Under the pieces are notes generated by a model. That model saw only the letters and a list, made by a program, of their open reading frames with translations. It did not search any database and was not told where the DNA came from. From Acidobacteriaceae bacterium (GTDB lineage Bacteria > Acidobacteriota > Terriglobia > Terriglobales > Acidobacteriaceae), in NCBI GenBank assembly GCA_003132445.1, contig PKXU01000136.1, positions 37,125 to 101,124 of the forward strand: a DNA stretch of 64,000 nt, given 5' to 3'. A program made the translations under genes and the position numbers. Shown piece by piece: positions 8,209 through 16,575 of the stretch. Position 1 is the stretch's first letter, and each line of letters starts with the position of its first letter.

Positions 8209-8231
8209 AGTCCCGGCGGTGAGCCGGGACT
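8209..8231 (-). terminator. Terminator after Gln/Gly-rich gene
   Basis: Perfect 9-bp stem agtcccggc/gccgggact with a 5-nt loop. On the minus strand it is followed by ttcgtttt. Confidence 0.7.
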
Positions 8232-8257
8232 CCTTAAGCGAGAGCAGGATTTTCAAC

Positions 8258-8476
8258 TTAGGAAGCGCGACGCTGGCCAATGTTGTCGTCTTCTTCGTTC
8301 TGGCCTTGTCCGCCTTTTTTCTGCTGATTCTGCTGTCCGGTCTGCTGATTGCCTTGCTGGCCGGTTTGGCCGCCCTTCTGGCCATATTGACCAGACTGAC
8401 CAGACTGTCCACTCTGCTGTCCAGACTGACCACTCTGACCACCCTGCTGTCGATTTTTCTCCATATCGTCTGCCAT
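8258..8476 (-). CDS. Gln/Gly/Ser-repeat micro-protein
   Basis: A 72-residue, highly hydrophilic protein (MADDMEKN, then runs of GQSGQ/GQQ/GGQ repeats, ending EEDDNIGQRRAS). It has no hydrophobic segment and no Cys. The reading frame is supported by an excellent gggagga ribosome site before the ATG and by a terminator just downstream. The repeat pattern is roughly SGQ/QGQ triplets and is likely intrinsically disordered. Comparable small Gly/Gln-rich proteins are often stress- or desiccation-related, but nothing here proves that. The overlapping frames on both strands are shadows of the repeat. Confidence 0.7.
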   Translation of the reverse strand: MADDMEKNRQQGGQSGQSGQQSGQSGQSGQYGQKGGQTGQQGNQQTGQQNQQKKGGQGQNEEDDNIGQRRAS

Positions 8477-8620
8477 GAAATAGTCCTCCCTTTAAATGCG
8501 CGTCTTGGCGCACGATTTACTCCACTACTTCTATTTAGTTGCGCAACTTCTGGCGAAAGGTTGGGAGGCATGAATCGACGCGGAAAATATGGATGCGTAA
8601 TTCCAGCGTCCCCTGATGCT

Positions 8621-8815
8621 GGGGCTAAAGCCCCAAAATCATTCTATGCTTTGCGGCACGGCTGAAGCCGAGCCCTTTCACGAACCTTGCCGCTTCGCGG
8701 CACGAGAGCATGCCCTTTCGCAGACCTTTGCTGCTTTGCCTCGCGAAGGCCGTGGCCTTTCACAAGCCTTTGCCGCTTCGCGGAACGATTCAAGTTCGTG
8801 CCCTTACCGTTATCC
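8621..8815. repeat. Palindromes and degenerate ~43-bp tandem repeat
   Basis: ggggctaaagcccc (8621-8634) and ggcacggctgaagccg are followed by units starting gccctttc at 8672, 8712, 8755 and (partial) 8800. Each contains a (c)cttTgccgcttcgcgg-like core. Spacing is 40, 43 and 45 bp. No gene is seen in 8477-8829. Confidence 0.65.
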
Positions 8816-8829
8816 TACAATTCCGGATT

Positions 8830-10176
8830 TCAGGAAGGCGCAGAAATCTGGACAGCTGGGGTTTTCGGAGCTGGGACAAAATCCTTGAGCTGTTGTACTT
8901 CATTCTGCGTTTTTTCCCACGCTGCGGTGTTTCTTTTGGTGGCGTTGGGAGCGCTGGGATCTCCGTAGAAAGCCAGAATGTTTTCTCGTAAATCGGGCGT
9001 GACCTGATCGAATTTACGCTGAGCTAACTGATCGAGCAGGTGGGCATAAGCGTTATCAGTGAGAATGTATTCGCCGGCGTGCGTCATTCGTCCCGTATCG
9101 AAGTCGGTGTTCGGGAGGTCGAGCTTCTTCGCTTTCACTTCAGCCAGAAGGCTCTTGTAATTATCGAGAGTTTTGTTAACGCTGGCGATGTAGAGATCTT
9201 CAGTGGTTTTTGTAGGAATCTTGAAATCGACCGCCTTGAAAGGTCCAATCTTCGGCATAAATTTCAGAAAGAACGCCAGAACCCGAGTGCCAAATCCCGG
9301 GCGCCGGTACCCTTTGCCCCACTCCTTTTGATAATTCGCCCGCGAAAGATTGTAGCGAAACTTTCTGGAATCGAAGTTCGGAGTCTCGGAGACGATCTCT
9401 TTTTTGCGTGCCACCAGCGCTACCCGGGTCATCTCTGGAATGACGTTACTGATTGCCCTACGGAAAGTACCAATCGCCAAATCCTCTTTCGTGAGCACTT
9501 CGCTGAGAGGAATGCCATAGGTATCCTGAAACGCGCGCTCCAACACAGGTTTCGAAATTTCGAATCCGATGAAATCGTGATAGCGGTCCGAGGTGTAGCG
9601 ATTCTTAGCAACCTGGGTTACATCGAATCCGAATTCGGTGCGAATGTGGGCTTTCGGATTGTCGGCATAGGTCACTTCGTTACCGAACTTTTTCCGTAGC
9701 CCCGGAAACTGGATCGCGACTGCCCGATTAATCGTGGGATGTCCGAGATTATCGGCTGAGTAGTGCGCCAGCGCTCCCAGCGCGAAAGCGTATTCGTTCA
9801 GGTCTGACGATTCGTTGACCAGATTGACGACGAAATCGCCGCTGCGTACGTAATGCGTAAGATCACTGAAATACTTGTTGCCGAACGGGTAATAGCCCAT
9901 GTCCTGTATAAGCGACCCGCCATAGGCGTAGGCATGCGCTTGGTTCAGATCGTCCGGGGTTGCATTTGGAAATCGCTGCGCCAGCAGCGGAGTAAGGTCA
10001 TCCTTCCACAGCAAATCGACGATCTCTTCATGGGTTAGAACCGAATAAGCGTCACAAACTTGTGTTACTACGATGAGCATCCCGATGCTTGTGACCGCGC
10101 GACAAATCTTAAAGAATCTTTTCATAAAGCCCGGTTGTTTGCGCGACGGCAAGGATCTCTTTAATTGTTCTGACAC
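8830..10176 (-). CDS. Zinc-dependent phospholipase C-family secreted protein
   Basis: A 448-residue protein if the GTG at 10176 is used. The ATG at 10125 would start directly on a signal peptide (MKRFFKICRAVTS..VVTQVCDA) and is perhaps the true start. The mature part begins AYSVLTHEE and carries the His/Asp-rich metal-binding pattern of the zinc-dependent PLC/S1-P1 nuclease fold: THEE, QDMGYYPFG, FSDLTHY, GALAHYSADNLGHPTIN, RTEFGFD. These enzymes hydrolyse phospholipids outside the cytoplasm. The region after ~residue 250 has no recognised domain and ends in a Pro/Ala tail. It is monocistronic between repeats and ilvN. Substrate unproven. Confidence 0.8.
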   Translation of the reverse strand: MSEQLKRSLPSRKQPGFMKRFFKICRAVTSIGMLIVVTQVCDAYSVLTHEEIVDLLWKDDLTPLLAQRFPNATPDDLNQAHAYAYGGSLIQDMGYYPFGNKYFSDLTHYVRSGDFVVNLVNESSDLNEYAFALGALAHYSADNLGHPTINRAVAIQFPGLRKKFGNEVTYADNPKAHIRTEFGFDVTQVAKNRYTSDRYHDFIGFEISKPVLERAFQDTYGIPLSEVLTKEDLAIGTFRRAISNVIPEMTRVALVARKKEIVSETPNFDSRKFRYNLSRANYQKEWGKGYRRPGFGTRVLAFFLKFMPKIGPFKAVDFKIPTKTTEDLYIASVNKTLDNYKSLLAEVKAKKLDLPNTDFDTGRMTHAGEYILTDNAYAHLLDQLAQRKFDQVTPDLRENILAFYGDPSAPNATKRNTAAWEKTQNEVQQLKDFVPAPKTPAVQISAPS

Positions 10177-10285
10177 GTCTATTGGTTGCCAAATCGAGTT
10201 CAGGGTTAGCTTAAGCTCATGGAAATCTCAGTGAACGGACTCTAATATCCGGTATTCAGGCCTCGAGCATGCTGGCAACCGCTCT

Positions 10286-10831
10286 TCAAACCGAATGAGA
10301 AACATCCTCTTCGGTCACGTCTTCATCCGCGCTTGCAGTAGCGCCCGGGGAAGAAGACTTGCCCCGTCGCATGGCGACTATGCCCGTGCGAACCATTTCC
10401 AGCACTCCGTAAGGGCGAAGCACTTCGAGCAGGCCATCGATCTTGTCTTCCGCTCCTGTAATTTCGATCGTAAGCGATTCTGGAGCGACATCTACCACTC
10501 GCGCCCGGAATACGCTGGCCAGTTCCAGGACGTGGGAGCGCGCTTCATGCGTAGCCGCGACTTTGATCATGGCGAGGTCGCGGACAATTGCCGGTTGGTC
10601 GGTGATATTTTCCACCAGCAATACATTGACAAGCTTATAAAGATTCGCTTCGATGCGGCGCGCTTGATCGTGGTCGGCTTCGACGGTGATGGTCATCCGT
10701 GAGACTTCCGGCTTTTCCGTGCGTCCCACGGTGAGCGAATCAATATTGAAAGCCCGGCGCCGAAACAACGAGGCTACGCGCGTTAGCACGCCCGGTTTGT
10801 TCTCCACGTACACCACGTATGTGTTCAGCAT
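10286..10831 (-). CDS. ilvN: Acetolactate synthase small (regulatory) subunit
   Basis: A 181-residue regulatory subunit of acetohydroxyacid synthase, which binds valine through its ACT domain and activates and feedback-regulates IlvB in branched-chain amino-acid synthesis. The N-terminal ACT domain (1-75) is clear: VYVENKPGVLTRVASLFRRRAFNIDSL. It is followed by the C-terminal ALS_ss_C domain (VVDVAPESLTIEITG..GLLEVLRPYGVLEMVRTG). A low-complexity acidic tail of ~25 residues is extra. aggaaaa precedes the ATG. It lies 72 bp after ilvB and is surely co-transcribed with it. Confidence 0.95.
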   Translation of the reverse strand: MLNTYVVYVENKPGVLTRVASLFRRRAFNIDSLTVGRTEKPEVSRMTITVEADHDQARRIEANLYKLVNVLLVENITDQPAIVRDLAMIKVAATHEARSHVLELASVFRARVVDVAPESLTIEITGAEDKIDGLLEVLRPYGVLEMVRTGIVAMRRGKSSSPGATASADEDVTEEDVSHSV

Positions 10832-10903
10832 TTTTCCTGCTCATCATTTCTATTCATCGGCGTGTATTCGTCATCGTGCTGATTAATATTCACTCATCAT
10901 GGT

Positions 10904-12694
10904 TTACTCGTCTGCGGCCGTCTCCACAATCTTGCTGGGACGCCGGATCATCTCGTGCAACGACGCTCCCGCTGCCACCATGGGATAAACCGTGTCCTCT
11001 TGTTCCACCCGGAAATTGATGAGCACCGGGCCATCATGCTGCCGCGCCGCTCTCACCGACGGTACCACCTGCGAGCGTTCGGTGACGGTCATGCTGCGAA
11101 TTCCATAGGCCTCGCCCAGCTTGGCGAAATCCGGATTCAATAGCGGCGTCGCCGCATAATTGCGCTCGTAGAAAAATTCCTGCCACTGCCGCACCATTCC
11201 CAGGAATCCGTTGTTAATGATGGCAATGTTTACTTTGAGTTTCTCCTGCACCAGGGTCGCAAGTTCACATAACGTCATCTGAAATCCGCCGTCACCCACC
11301 ACGACCCACACTTCCGCTCCCGGCCTTGCCACCTTGGCGCCAATCGCCGCAGGCAGAGCAAATCCCATCGTGCCCAGGCCACCGGACGTGATCAGGCTGC
11401 GTGCTTTTTCATGCTTGTAGTATTGCGCCTCCCACATCTGATGCTGGCCCACGTCGGTCACAACAATGGTGTCGCCATCGCGCGTTTCGCGCCACAAATC
11501 GTTAATTACGTGCGCGGCGTAAAGATGCCCGCTGTCGGGCAGGTTCTGAATGTCGCGCACCGCAGCATCGCCTTTGAGCTTGTCAATCGAGTCGAGCCAC
11601 TCGCTACGGTCAATGGACTCGACCTTCGGCATCAACTCCTGCAGCACTTCGCGCAAATCCCCCACCAGAGGCACATCTACTTTGACATTCTTGTTGATCT
11701 CCGCGGGATCGATTTCGATATGAATCTTTTTTGCGTTCGATGCGTACGTCTTCAGGTTTCCCGTAACGCGATCGTCAAAGCGCATGCCAAAAGCCAGCAA
11801 CAGATCCGCTTCCTGAATGGTGTGATTCACCCAGGCCTCGCCATGCATGCCCATCATGCCCAGATTCAGCGGATGCGAGGCTGGGAACGCGCCCAGTCCC
11901 AGCAATGTGAGAGCAACTGGAATGCCCGCCCGCTCCGCAAACTCCCGCACCTCGCTCATTGCTCCGGAAATAATGATGCCGTGACCTGCCAGAATTACCG
12001 GCCGCTTTGAGTTGTGAATTAATTCGAGCGCCTGCTCATATTCTTTCGGCTCAGGCGACAGATCGGGCCGATAACCCGGCAACTGCGGCTTCGCCGCTTC
12101 CCAATCAAATTCGCAAGTCGTCTGCTGCGCGTCCTTGGTAATGTCGACGAGTACCGGTCCCGGCCGACCTGAGCGTGCCACGTAGAACGCCTCCCGGATC
12201 GTGCGCGCCACTTCGCTGGCGTGTGTCACCAGATAATTGTGCTTTGTGATGGGAAGCGTAACGCCTGTAATATCGGTTTCCTGAAATGCATCGGAACCGA
12301 TTAGTTTGCTGCCCACCTGCCCCGTGATACACACGATCGGAGAAGAATCGAGCATCGCCGTGGCAATCCCTGTGACCATATTGGTCGCGCCCGGGCCGGA
12401 GGTCGCGACCGCAACTCCTACCTGCCCACCGGCGCGTGCGTAGCCATCGGCCATGTGGGTCGCGCCCTGCTCGTGACGGACCAGGATGTGATGAATCTTG
12501 CTACCCTTCAGCGCGTCATACGCGGGTAGAATGGCGCCGCCGGGATAACCGAATACGCTGGTCACTCCCTCGCGCTCCAGGCACTCCCACAGAATGCTTC
12601 CGCCGCTCATATTTCGTTTTTGTTTTTGTGCGGTGTCGGTGCGAGTCTCGGTTTTATCGCTTGTCTGATTGTCGGTCACGCTCTTATGATTCAT
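10904..12694 (-). CDS. ilvB: Acetolactate synthase large (catalytic) subunit
   Basis: A 596-residue ThDP/FAD enzyme making 2-acetolactate or 2-aceto-2-hydroxybutyrate, the first common step of valine, leucine and isoleucine synthesis. The three TPP-enzyme domains are present: EREGVTSVFGYPGGAILPAYDAL with the catalytic Glu in VRHEQGATHMADGYARA, the central FAD-associated domain, and VVGDGGFQMTLCELATL..NNGFLGMVRQWQE at the C-terminus. The start was set at ATG 12694 (MNHKSVTDNQ). A frame-compatible ATG at 12763 lies inside a terminator-like hairpin and would add an unusual leader. Residues 1-28 are a polar extension. It is preceded by a candidate attenuator and followed by ilvN. Confidence 0.95.
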   Translation of the reverse strand: MNHKSVTDNQTSDKTETRTDTAQKQKRNMSGGSILWECLEREGVTSVFGYPGGAILPAYDALKGSKIHHILVRHEQGATHMADGYARAGGQVGVAVATSGPGATNMVTGIATAMLDSSPIVCITGQVGSKLIGSDAFQETDITGVTLPITKHNYLVTHASEVARTIREAFYVARSGRPGPVLVDITKDAQQTTCEFDWEAAKPQLPGYRPDLSPEPKEYEQALELIHNSKRPVILAGHGIIISGAMSEVREFAERAGIPVALTLLGLGAFPASHPLNLGMMGMHGEAWVNHTIQEADLLLAFGMRFDDRVTGNLKTYASNAKKIHIEIDPAEINKNVKVDVPLVGDLREVLQELMPKVESIDRSEWLDSIDKLKGDAAVRDIQNLPDSGHLYAAHVINDLWRETRDGDTIVVTDVGQHQMWEAQYYKHEKARSLITSGGLGTMGFALPAAIGAKVARPGAEVWVVVGDGGFQMTLCELATLVQEKLKVNIAIINNGFLGMVRQWQEFFYERNYAATPLLNPDFAKLGEAYGIRSMTVTERSQVVPSVRAARQHDGPVLINFRVEQEDTVYPMVAAGASLHEMIRRPSKIVETAADE

Positions 12695-12734
12695 AAACTC
12701 TCGCCCTTCTGCTGCGCCAGCTACATTATTTCCT

Positions 12735-12778
12735 AAAAAAAGCAAAACCCACCGAGCCAGCATTTCTGGCGGGGCGGG
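12735..12778 (-). terminator. Candidate attenuator hairpin upstream of ilvB
   Basis: On the minus strand cccgcc..ccag-aaatg-ctgg..ggtggg forms a two-part stem, followed by ttttgcttttttt, only ~40 nt before the ilvB start. A leader peptide ORF precedes it. Confidence 0.55.
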
Positions 12779-12807
12779 ATTCGGGAGCCTTCAGGATTTC
12801 GTGTTGC

Positions 12808-12900
12808 TCAGCTCACGGGTTCCCTCCACACCGGGCGGCGATACAAAAATCGTACCCCGCAAACCAGGACACGAACTCGGTGTAGATAACGGCGATTCAT
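12808..12900 (-). CDS. Putative ilvB leader peptide
   Basis: A 30-codon frame starting at ATG 12900 and ending at TGA 12808, about 30 nt before the attenuator-like stem. It encodes MNRRYLHRVRVLVCGVRFL.. with nine Leu/Val residues clustered in the first two thirds and many Arg. Leu/Val-rich leaders controlling attenuation are known for ilv operons in other bacteria, and position and composition fit that model. No strong ribosome site is visible, so translation is unproven. Confidence 0.35.
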   Translation of the reverse strand: MNRRYLHRVRVLVCGVRFLYRRPVWREPVS

Positions 12901-12986
12901 GGTTCTTTTAAGGATAAGTGATGGTACCGAAGCGAGCGGCATGCTGCAAGGGGAAAGTCCTAATTACGGCTTCGCACTGGGTCATC

Positions 12987-13733
12987 TTATAGCCGAAGCG
13001 CTCCCTCTTCCACGTCCCGAATTGCTTTCGCCACATTCTCAGGCCTACCCAGATCTCGCCAATAATATTCGTCCGCACGGAAGCCGAGAATCCTTTCCCC
13101 CGCTCCAGCCAGCCGAAGGTACGAAGTGATAATCGAGAACGCACCCTCTTCGGTTAGGCACGGAAGCAGCCTCGGAGAAATCAGGTGCACGCCGGAGAAT
13201 GCGAGCGCTTGCGCTTTCGCTGATGGCCTCACAATTTCCGTTCTCTGATCGAGTCCTAGGCGCCCGCAGAGCTGGTCTTGCTCGTCGACCAACAAGTATC
13301 GCGAAGTCTCGCGCCTCTGCACTGCCAGCGTTGCCAGCGCGTGATTTGTTCGATGAAACTGCATCATTCGGTCCAGGTCGATGGTGCTGACGACGTCGAC
13401 GTTATGCAAAACGAACGGCTCCTCCGAATCGTTGGAATCTTTCTGAAAAAACCACGCCGCCTTCTTAAGTCCGCCGCCAGTATCGAGCAAAACATCTTCC
13501 CGCGATACTTCAATACGCATGTCGAAGTTATCGTTCTTCTTCAGATAGGCAACGACCATGTCGGCAAAGTGATGGACGTTGACGATCACTTCGCGAATGC
13601 CAAACTGGCGCAAGCGACGCAACGAAATTTCCAGCAGCGTGTGACCGGCCACTTCCACGAGCGCTTTCGGGCGATCATCGGTAAGCGGACGCAAGCGCGT
13701 GCCCAGGCCGGCCGCGAGAATCATCGCCTTCAT
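12987..13733 (-). CDS. murU: Sugar-1-phosphate nucleotidyltransferase, MurU-like
   Basis: A 248-residue enzyme of the NTP-transferase fold, with the signature LAAGLGTRLRPLTDDRPKALVEVAG at the N-terminus, LLDTGGGLKKAAWFF, VLHNVDVV (metal-binding Asp), and a final YYWRDLGRPENVAKA. These features match MurU (MurNAc-1-P uridylyltransferase) and the related mannose/heptose-1-P enzymes. It starts 9 bp after the AmgK-like kinase gene, as amgK-murU pairs do in peptidoglycan recycling. That neighbourhood favours UDP-MurNAc production from recycled MurNAc over a GDP-heptose role. Specificity is inferred from context. Confidence 0.75.
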   Translation of the reverse strand: MKAMILAAGLGTRLRPLTDDRPKALVEVAGHTLLEISLRRLRQFGIREVIVNVHHFADMVVAYLKKNDNFDMRIEVSREDVLLDTGGGLKKAAWFFQKDSNDSEEPFVLHNVDVVSTIDLDRMMQFHRTNHALATLAVQRRETSRYLLVDEQDQLCGRLGLDQRTEIVRPSAKAQALAFSGVHLISPRLLPCLTEEGAFSIITSYLRLAGAGERILGFRADEYYWRDLGRPENVAKAIRDVEEGALRL

Positions 13734-13742
13734 GGCTTTGCT

Positions 13743-15263
13743 TTATCCAAGTCCGGCCCGCTCCGTCTTGGCAAGTTCCGGGGCGCCTTCGGTTTTTTCT
13801 AGCTCAAGTTTTTCCAATTCCCGATGACGCAGGGCGACTTCGACTCCATTCCTCCCTTGCAAACGTTTCGCGACTTGCTCCGCCAAATACACGGAGCGAT
13901 GCTGTCCTCCGGTACACCCGAACGACACCATCAAATTCTTGAAACCCCTTCGTTGATAATTGTTCACGCTGGCATCGACCAGCGACATTACGCTGGCCAG
14001 AAACTGGTGCACGCTTTCCTGCTGGTTGAGATAGTCAATTACCGGCGCGTCCCTGCCGGTCAGCATCTTGAAACGTTCTTCGCGCCCCGGATTCGGCAAA
14101 CTCCGTCCATCAAAAATAAATCCGCCGCCATTCCCGCTGTCATCTTTCGGCAGGCCGCGATGAAACGAGAAGCTGAAAATCCTCACGACCAGATTATCCG
14201 CGTCCGACGCGAGGCCCTGCAGTTTCTCCGAAGCCAGCATGCTGTGAAAGGCCGCCGTCAGAGTGGGCAGAGCGACCGGCAGCGTCACATTGTGCAACAG
14301 CCAGCGCAGATTCTTTAGCGCATAGGGCACGCTCTGCAGAAAATGCACTTTGCGCTCGTAAAATCCTCGAAACCCGTACGCCCCCAGCGCCTGCATGATG
14401 CGGATATAAACGTAGGCATAGTAATGCTGCATGAACGCTTCGCGCTTCAAATCGACGAAGCCAGCCAGCGTGTCCAGATAATGATCGAGCAACTGCTGGC
14501 GCAACTCCGGCGGCAGATCCGCTTTGGCGTCGTATAGAAGAGACGCGACGTCATACTGTAACGCGCCCTTGCGCCCACCCTGATAATCAAGAAAAAAAGG
14601 TTTCCCGTTGCGGAGCATAATATTGCGCGACTGAAAATCGCGGTAGAGGAAATAATCGCGGCCCGCGCTGAGCAGAAACTTGGTCAAGCTTCTGAAATCG
14701 TCTTCCAGAGCCTGTTCGTTAAAGGGAATGCCGGCGAGGCGCAGGAAATAATATTTGAAGTAATTCAAATCCCATGAGATGGATTGCCGGTCAAAACTTC
14801 CACGCGGATAACATACTTTGTAATTCAAATCGCGACCGGCTTCGATTTGAAATCGAGGCAACGTCGCAATGACTTCTCGGTAGGCTGCAACCACCTCGGG
14901 CGCAATCTGTTCGCCGGCGCGGTTCTTGGAAAGAAACTCGAACAGCGAAGTGTCTCCCAAATCTTCTTCGAGATAAGCCCCCTGATCCAGATCTTGCGCG
15001 TAAATTTCCGGAACTGGCAGGTCATGCCTGCGAAAGTGCCGCGAAAATTCGAGGAATGCGTTATTTTCTTCGCGCACGTCATACAGAATGCCGACCGCGC
15101 TGACCTTCTGGCTCACCAGTCGGATAATCTTCCGTCCTGAACCGCCCAGTTGCCCTTGTAACGGCTGTATTCGCTCGACCGGCGAACGGAAATGCTGTTC
15201 GAAAAGATTTTTCAAAACGTCCATGAAAGTTTGACCGCGTGCGTCAGTTTGACGATTCTTCAC
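13743..15263 (-). CDS. amgK: AmgK-like sugar kinase fused to RapZ C-terminal domain
   Basis: A 506-residue two-domain protein. Residues ~20-335 are an aminoglycoside-phosphotransferase-fold kinase, with LEEDLGDTSLFEFL, YRDFQSRNI (catalytic Asp209, Asn214) and FLDYQGG (Asp226), like AmgK, which phosphorylates MurNAc/GlcNAc at C1. Residues ~360-485 match the RapZ (YvcJ) C-terminal domain: FSFHRGLPKDD, FDGRSLPNP, MTG-like LTGRDAPV, and FGCTGGQHRSVYLAEQ (Cys450, His455, Arg456), with RHRELEK at the end. RapZ's own N-terminal P-loop kinase domain is absent. The start is GTG 15263; an ATG at 15224 (MDVLKNLF) is an alternative. It is followed directly by the MurU-like gene, so cell-wall amino-sugar recycling is the likely setting. 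A sensing or RNA-adaptor role of the C-domain is inference. Confidence 0.85.
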   Translation of the reverse strand: MKNRQTDARGQTFMDVLKNLFEQHFRSPVERIQPLQGQLGGSGRKIIRLVSQKVSAVGILYDVREENNAFLEFSRHFRRHDLPVPEIYAQDLDQGAYLEEDLGDTSLFEFLSKNRAGEQIAPEVVAAYREVIATLPRFQIEAGRDLNYKVCYPRGSFDRQSISWDLNYFKYYFLRLAGIPFNEQALEDDFRSLTKFLLSAGRDYFLYRDFQSRNIMLRNGKPFFLDYQGGRKGALQYDVASLLYDAKADLPPELRQQLLDHYLDTLAGFVDLKREAFMQHYYAYVYIRIMQALGAYGFRGFYERKVHFLQSVPYALKNLRWLLHNVTLPVALPTLTAAFHSMLASEKLQGLASDADNLVVRIFSFSFHRGLPKDDSGNGGGFIFDGRSLPNPGREERFKMLTGRDAPVIDYLNQQESVHQFLASVMSLVDASVNNYQRRGFKNLMVSFGCTGGQHRSVYLAEQVAKRLQGRNGVEVALRHRELEKLELEKTEGAPELAKTERAGLG

Positions 15264-15431
15264 AAAGATATCACCGAAACAGCAAGAAGCATCGCCCTGA
15301 AGCGGGAACTGCGGGGCTTGATCTTTTGGGCTCGATCTACTGGACTCGATCTCTTGGACGTGATCCGCCGGTTGTATTAAGACGCTTCCGCTTCCATCCG
15401 GGAAGTATCATCAAACTTCGCTGATTCAATT

Positions 15432-15508
15432 TGGTGGCGGCGGTAGGACTCGAACCTACGACCTACGGATTATGAGACCGTCGCTCTAACCACCTGAGCT
15501 ACGCCGCC
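15432..15508 (-). tRNA. tRNA-Met (CAT), elongator type
   Basis: Cloverleaf on the minus strand: acceptor ggcggcg/cgccgcc, D-arm gctcaggtggttagagc, anticodon loop ctcataa with CAT at 15474-15472, T-arm with ggttcgagtcc, discriminator A and encoded CCA (15434-15432). The anticodon loop and stems resemble elongator tRNA-Met. tRNA-Ile(k2C) also has CAT and cannot be fully excluded. Confidence 0.93.
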
Positions 15509-15737
15509 ACTGGCTGCACATTGGAAGGATAATCGAAAGGAATCACGGCGCCGTTGCGTCCGGTGCGGCACGGCGCAACGAAACCGAAGCATTTACATCC
15601 AATTTCAATTCTAAGAGCGACTGGAAAATAGGTCAAACCCAGCGCATATCGTCCCGGCTATATACTGCGACGTGGAACCCAATCTGGCTGTAGGCAGCGA
15701 AGGAAGTGAATGACGTTCCTAAATTAACTCAATCTTC

Positions 15738-16457
15738 ATGAAGACAATCGCCGTCATCCCTGCCCGCCTCGCCTCCACGCGTCTTCCTCGGAAAATGCTG
15801 CGTGAAATTGCGGGCAAGCCTCTGATCGGATGCGTGTATGAAGCGGTGCGCTCTTCACCACTGTTGGCGGAGGTCATCATCGCCACAGACTCACAGGAAA
15901 TCATGGCAGTCTGTCGCGAACGCGGCTGGAATGCGCAGATGACTTTGCCCAGCCATCGCAGCGGCACCGAACGCGTGCATGAAATCTCGACTCGCGTGAT
16001 GGCCGATGTCTACATCAATGTCCAGGGCGATGAGCCTCTCACGCGTCCTGAACAGATCGCCACTTTACTGCAGGTCATGGAAAATTCTGCTGCCCAGGTG
16101 GGCACCCTGATGACTCGCGCATCCGCAATCGACATTGCCAATCCCAATGCCGTGAAAGTGGTTACCGACCGCAGCGCACGGGCCTTATATTTCTCGCGAG
16201 CTGCCATCCCTTTCGATCGCGACGGCACACATCCACCCTACTTCAAACACCTCGGCCTTTACGCTTATCGCAAGGCCGCGCTGGATCGGTTCGTGAAACT
16301 GCCCGAATCGCCGCTGGAAAAAAGTGAGCGTCTGGAGCAATTGCGTTTTCTGGAAAACGGCATTTCAATTTTTTCCGGGGAGACTCCGCACGATAGCATC
16401 GGCGTCGATACCGAGGAAGACCTGCAGAGAGTGACCGACATCCTCGGTAGACGCTGA
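15738..16457 (+). CDS. kdsB: CMP-KDO synthetase (KdsB)
   Basis: A 239-residue enzyme activating 3-deoxy-D-manno-octulosonate with CTP for lipid A-core assembly. The whole family pattern is present: AVIPARLASTRLPRKML at the N-terminus, IIATDS, SHRSGTERVHEI, NVQGDEPL (metal Asp), YFSRAAIPFDRDG, HLGLYAYRKAALDRF, and the closing GVDTEEDLQRV. Length is typical. Its presence points to an LPS-bearing outer membrane. It stands alone on the plus strand between a tRNA and a convergent protease gene. No good ribosome site is visible before the ATG, but the start is fixed by homology. Confidence 0.96.
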   Translation: MKTIAVIPARLASTRLPRKMLREIAGKPLIGCVYEAVRSSPLLAEVIIATDSQEIMAVCRERGWNAQMTLPSHRSGTERVHEISTRVMADVYINVQGDEPLTRPEQIATLLQVMENSAAQVGTLMTRASAIDIANPNAVKVVTDRSARALYFSRAAIPFDRDGTHPPYFKHLGLYAYRKAALDRFVKLPESPLEKSERLEQLRFLENGISIFSGETPHDSIGVDTEEDLQRVTDILGRR

Positions 16458-16523
16458 CCCCGCTCCGCACTGTCGTCTGCGCGCCGTCTCATTCGCACAC
16501 GGTGTCTCATCGGCGCAATGCGC

Positions 16524-16549
16524 GTCATCCCGAGCAACGCCAGGGACCT
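16524..16549. repeat. Dispersed 'gtcatcccgagc' repeat, single copy
   Basis: gtcatcccgagcaacgccagggacct. The same sequence family occurs at 23516 and, diverged, near 24886-24945. Confidence 0.6.
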
Positions 16550-16575
16550 GGGTATTCTTCGCGAATCCTCTCCGC

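Noticed and set aside
8116..8571. Frames on both strands around the Gln/Gly gene
   Set aside because: They are repeat-driven shadows; only the 8476-8258 frame has a good ribosome site and a sensible small-protein composition.
12764..12986. T-box riboswitch upstream of ilvB
   Set aside because: The conserved T-box sequence (AGGGTGGTACCGCG-like) was not found; a leader-peptide attenuator fits better.
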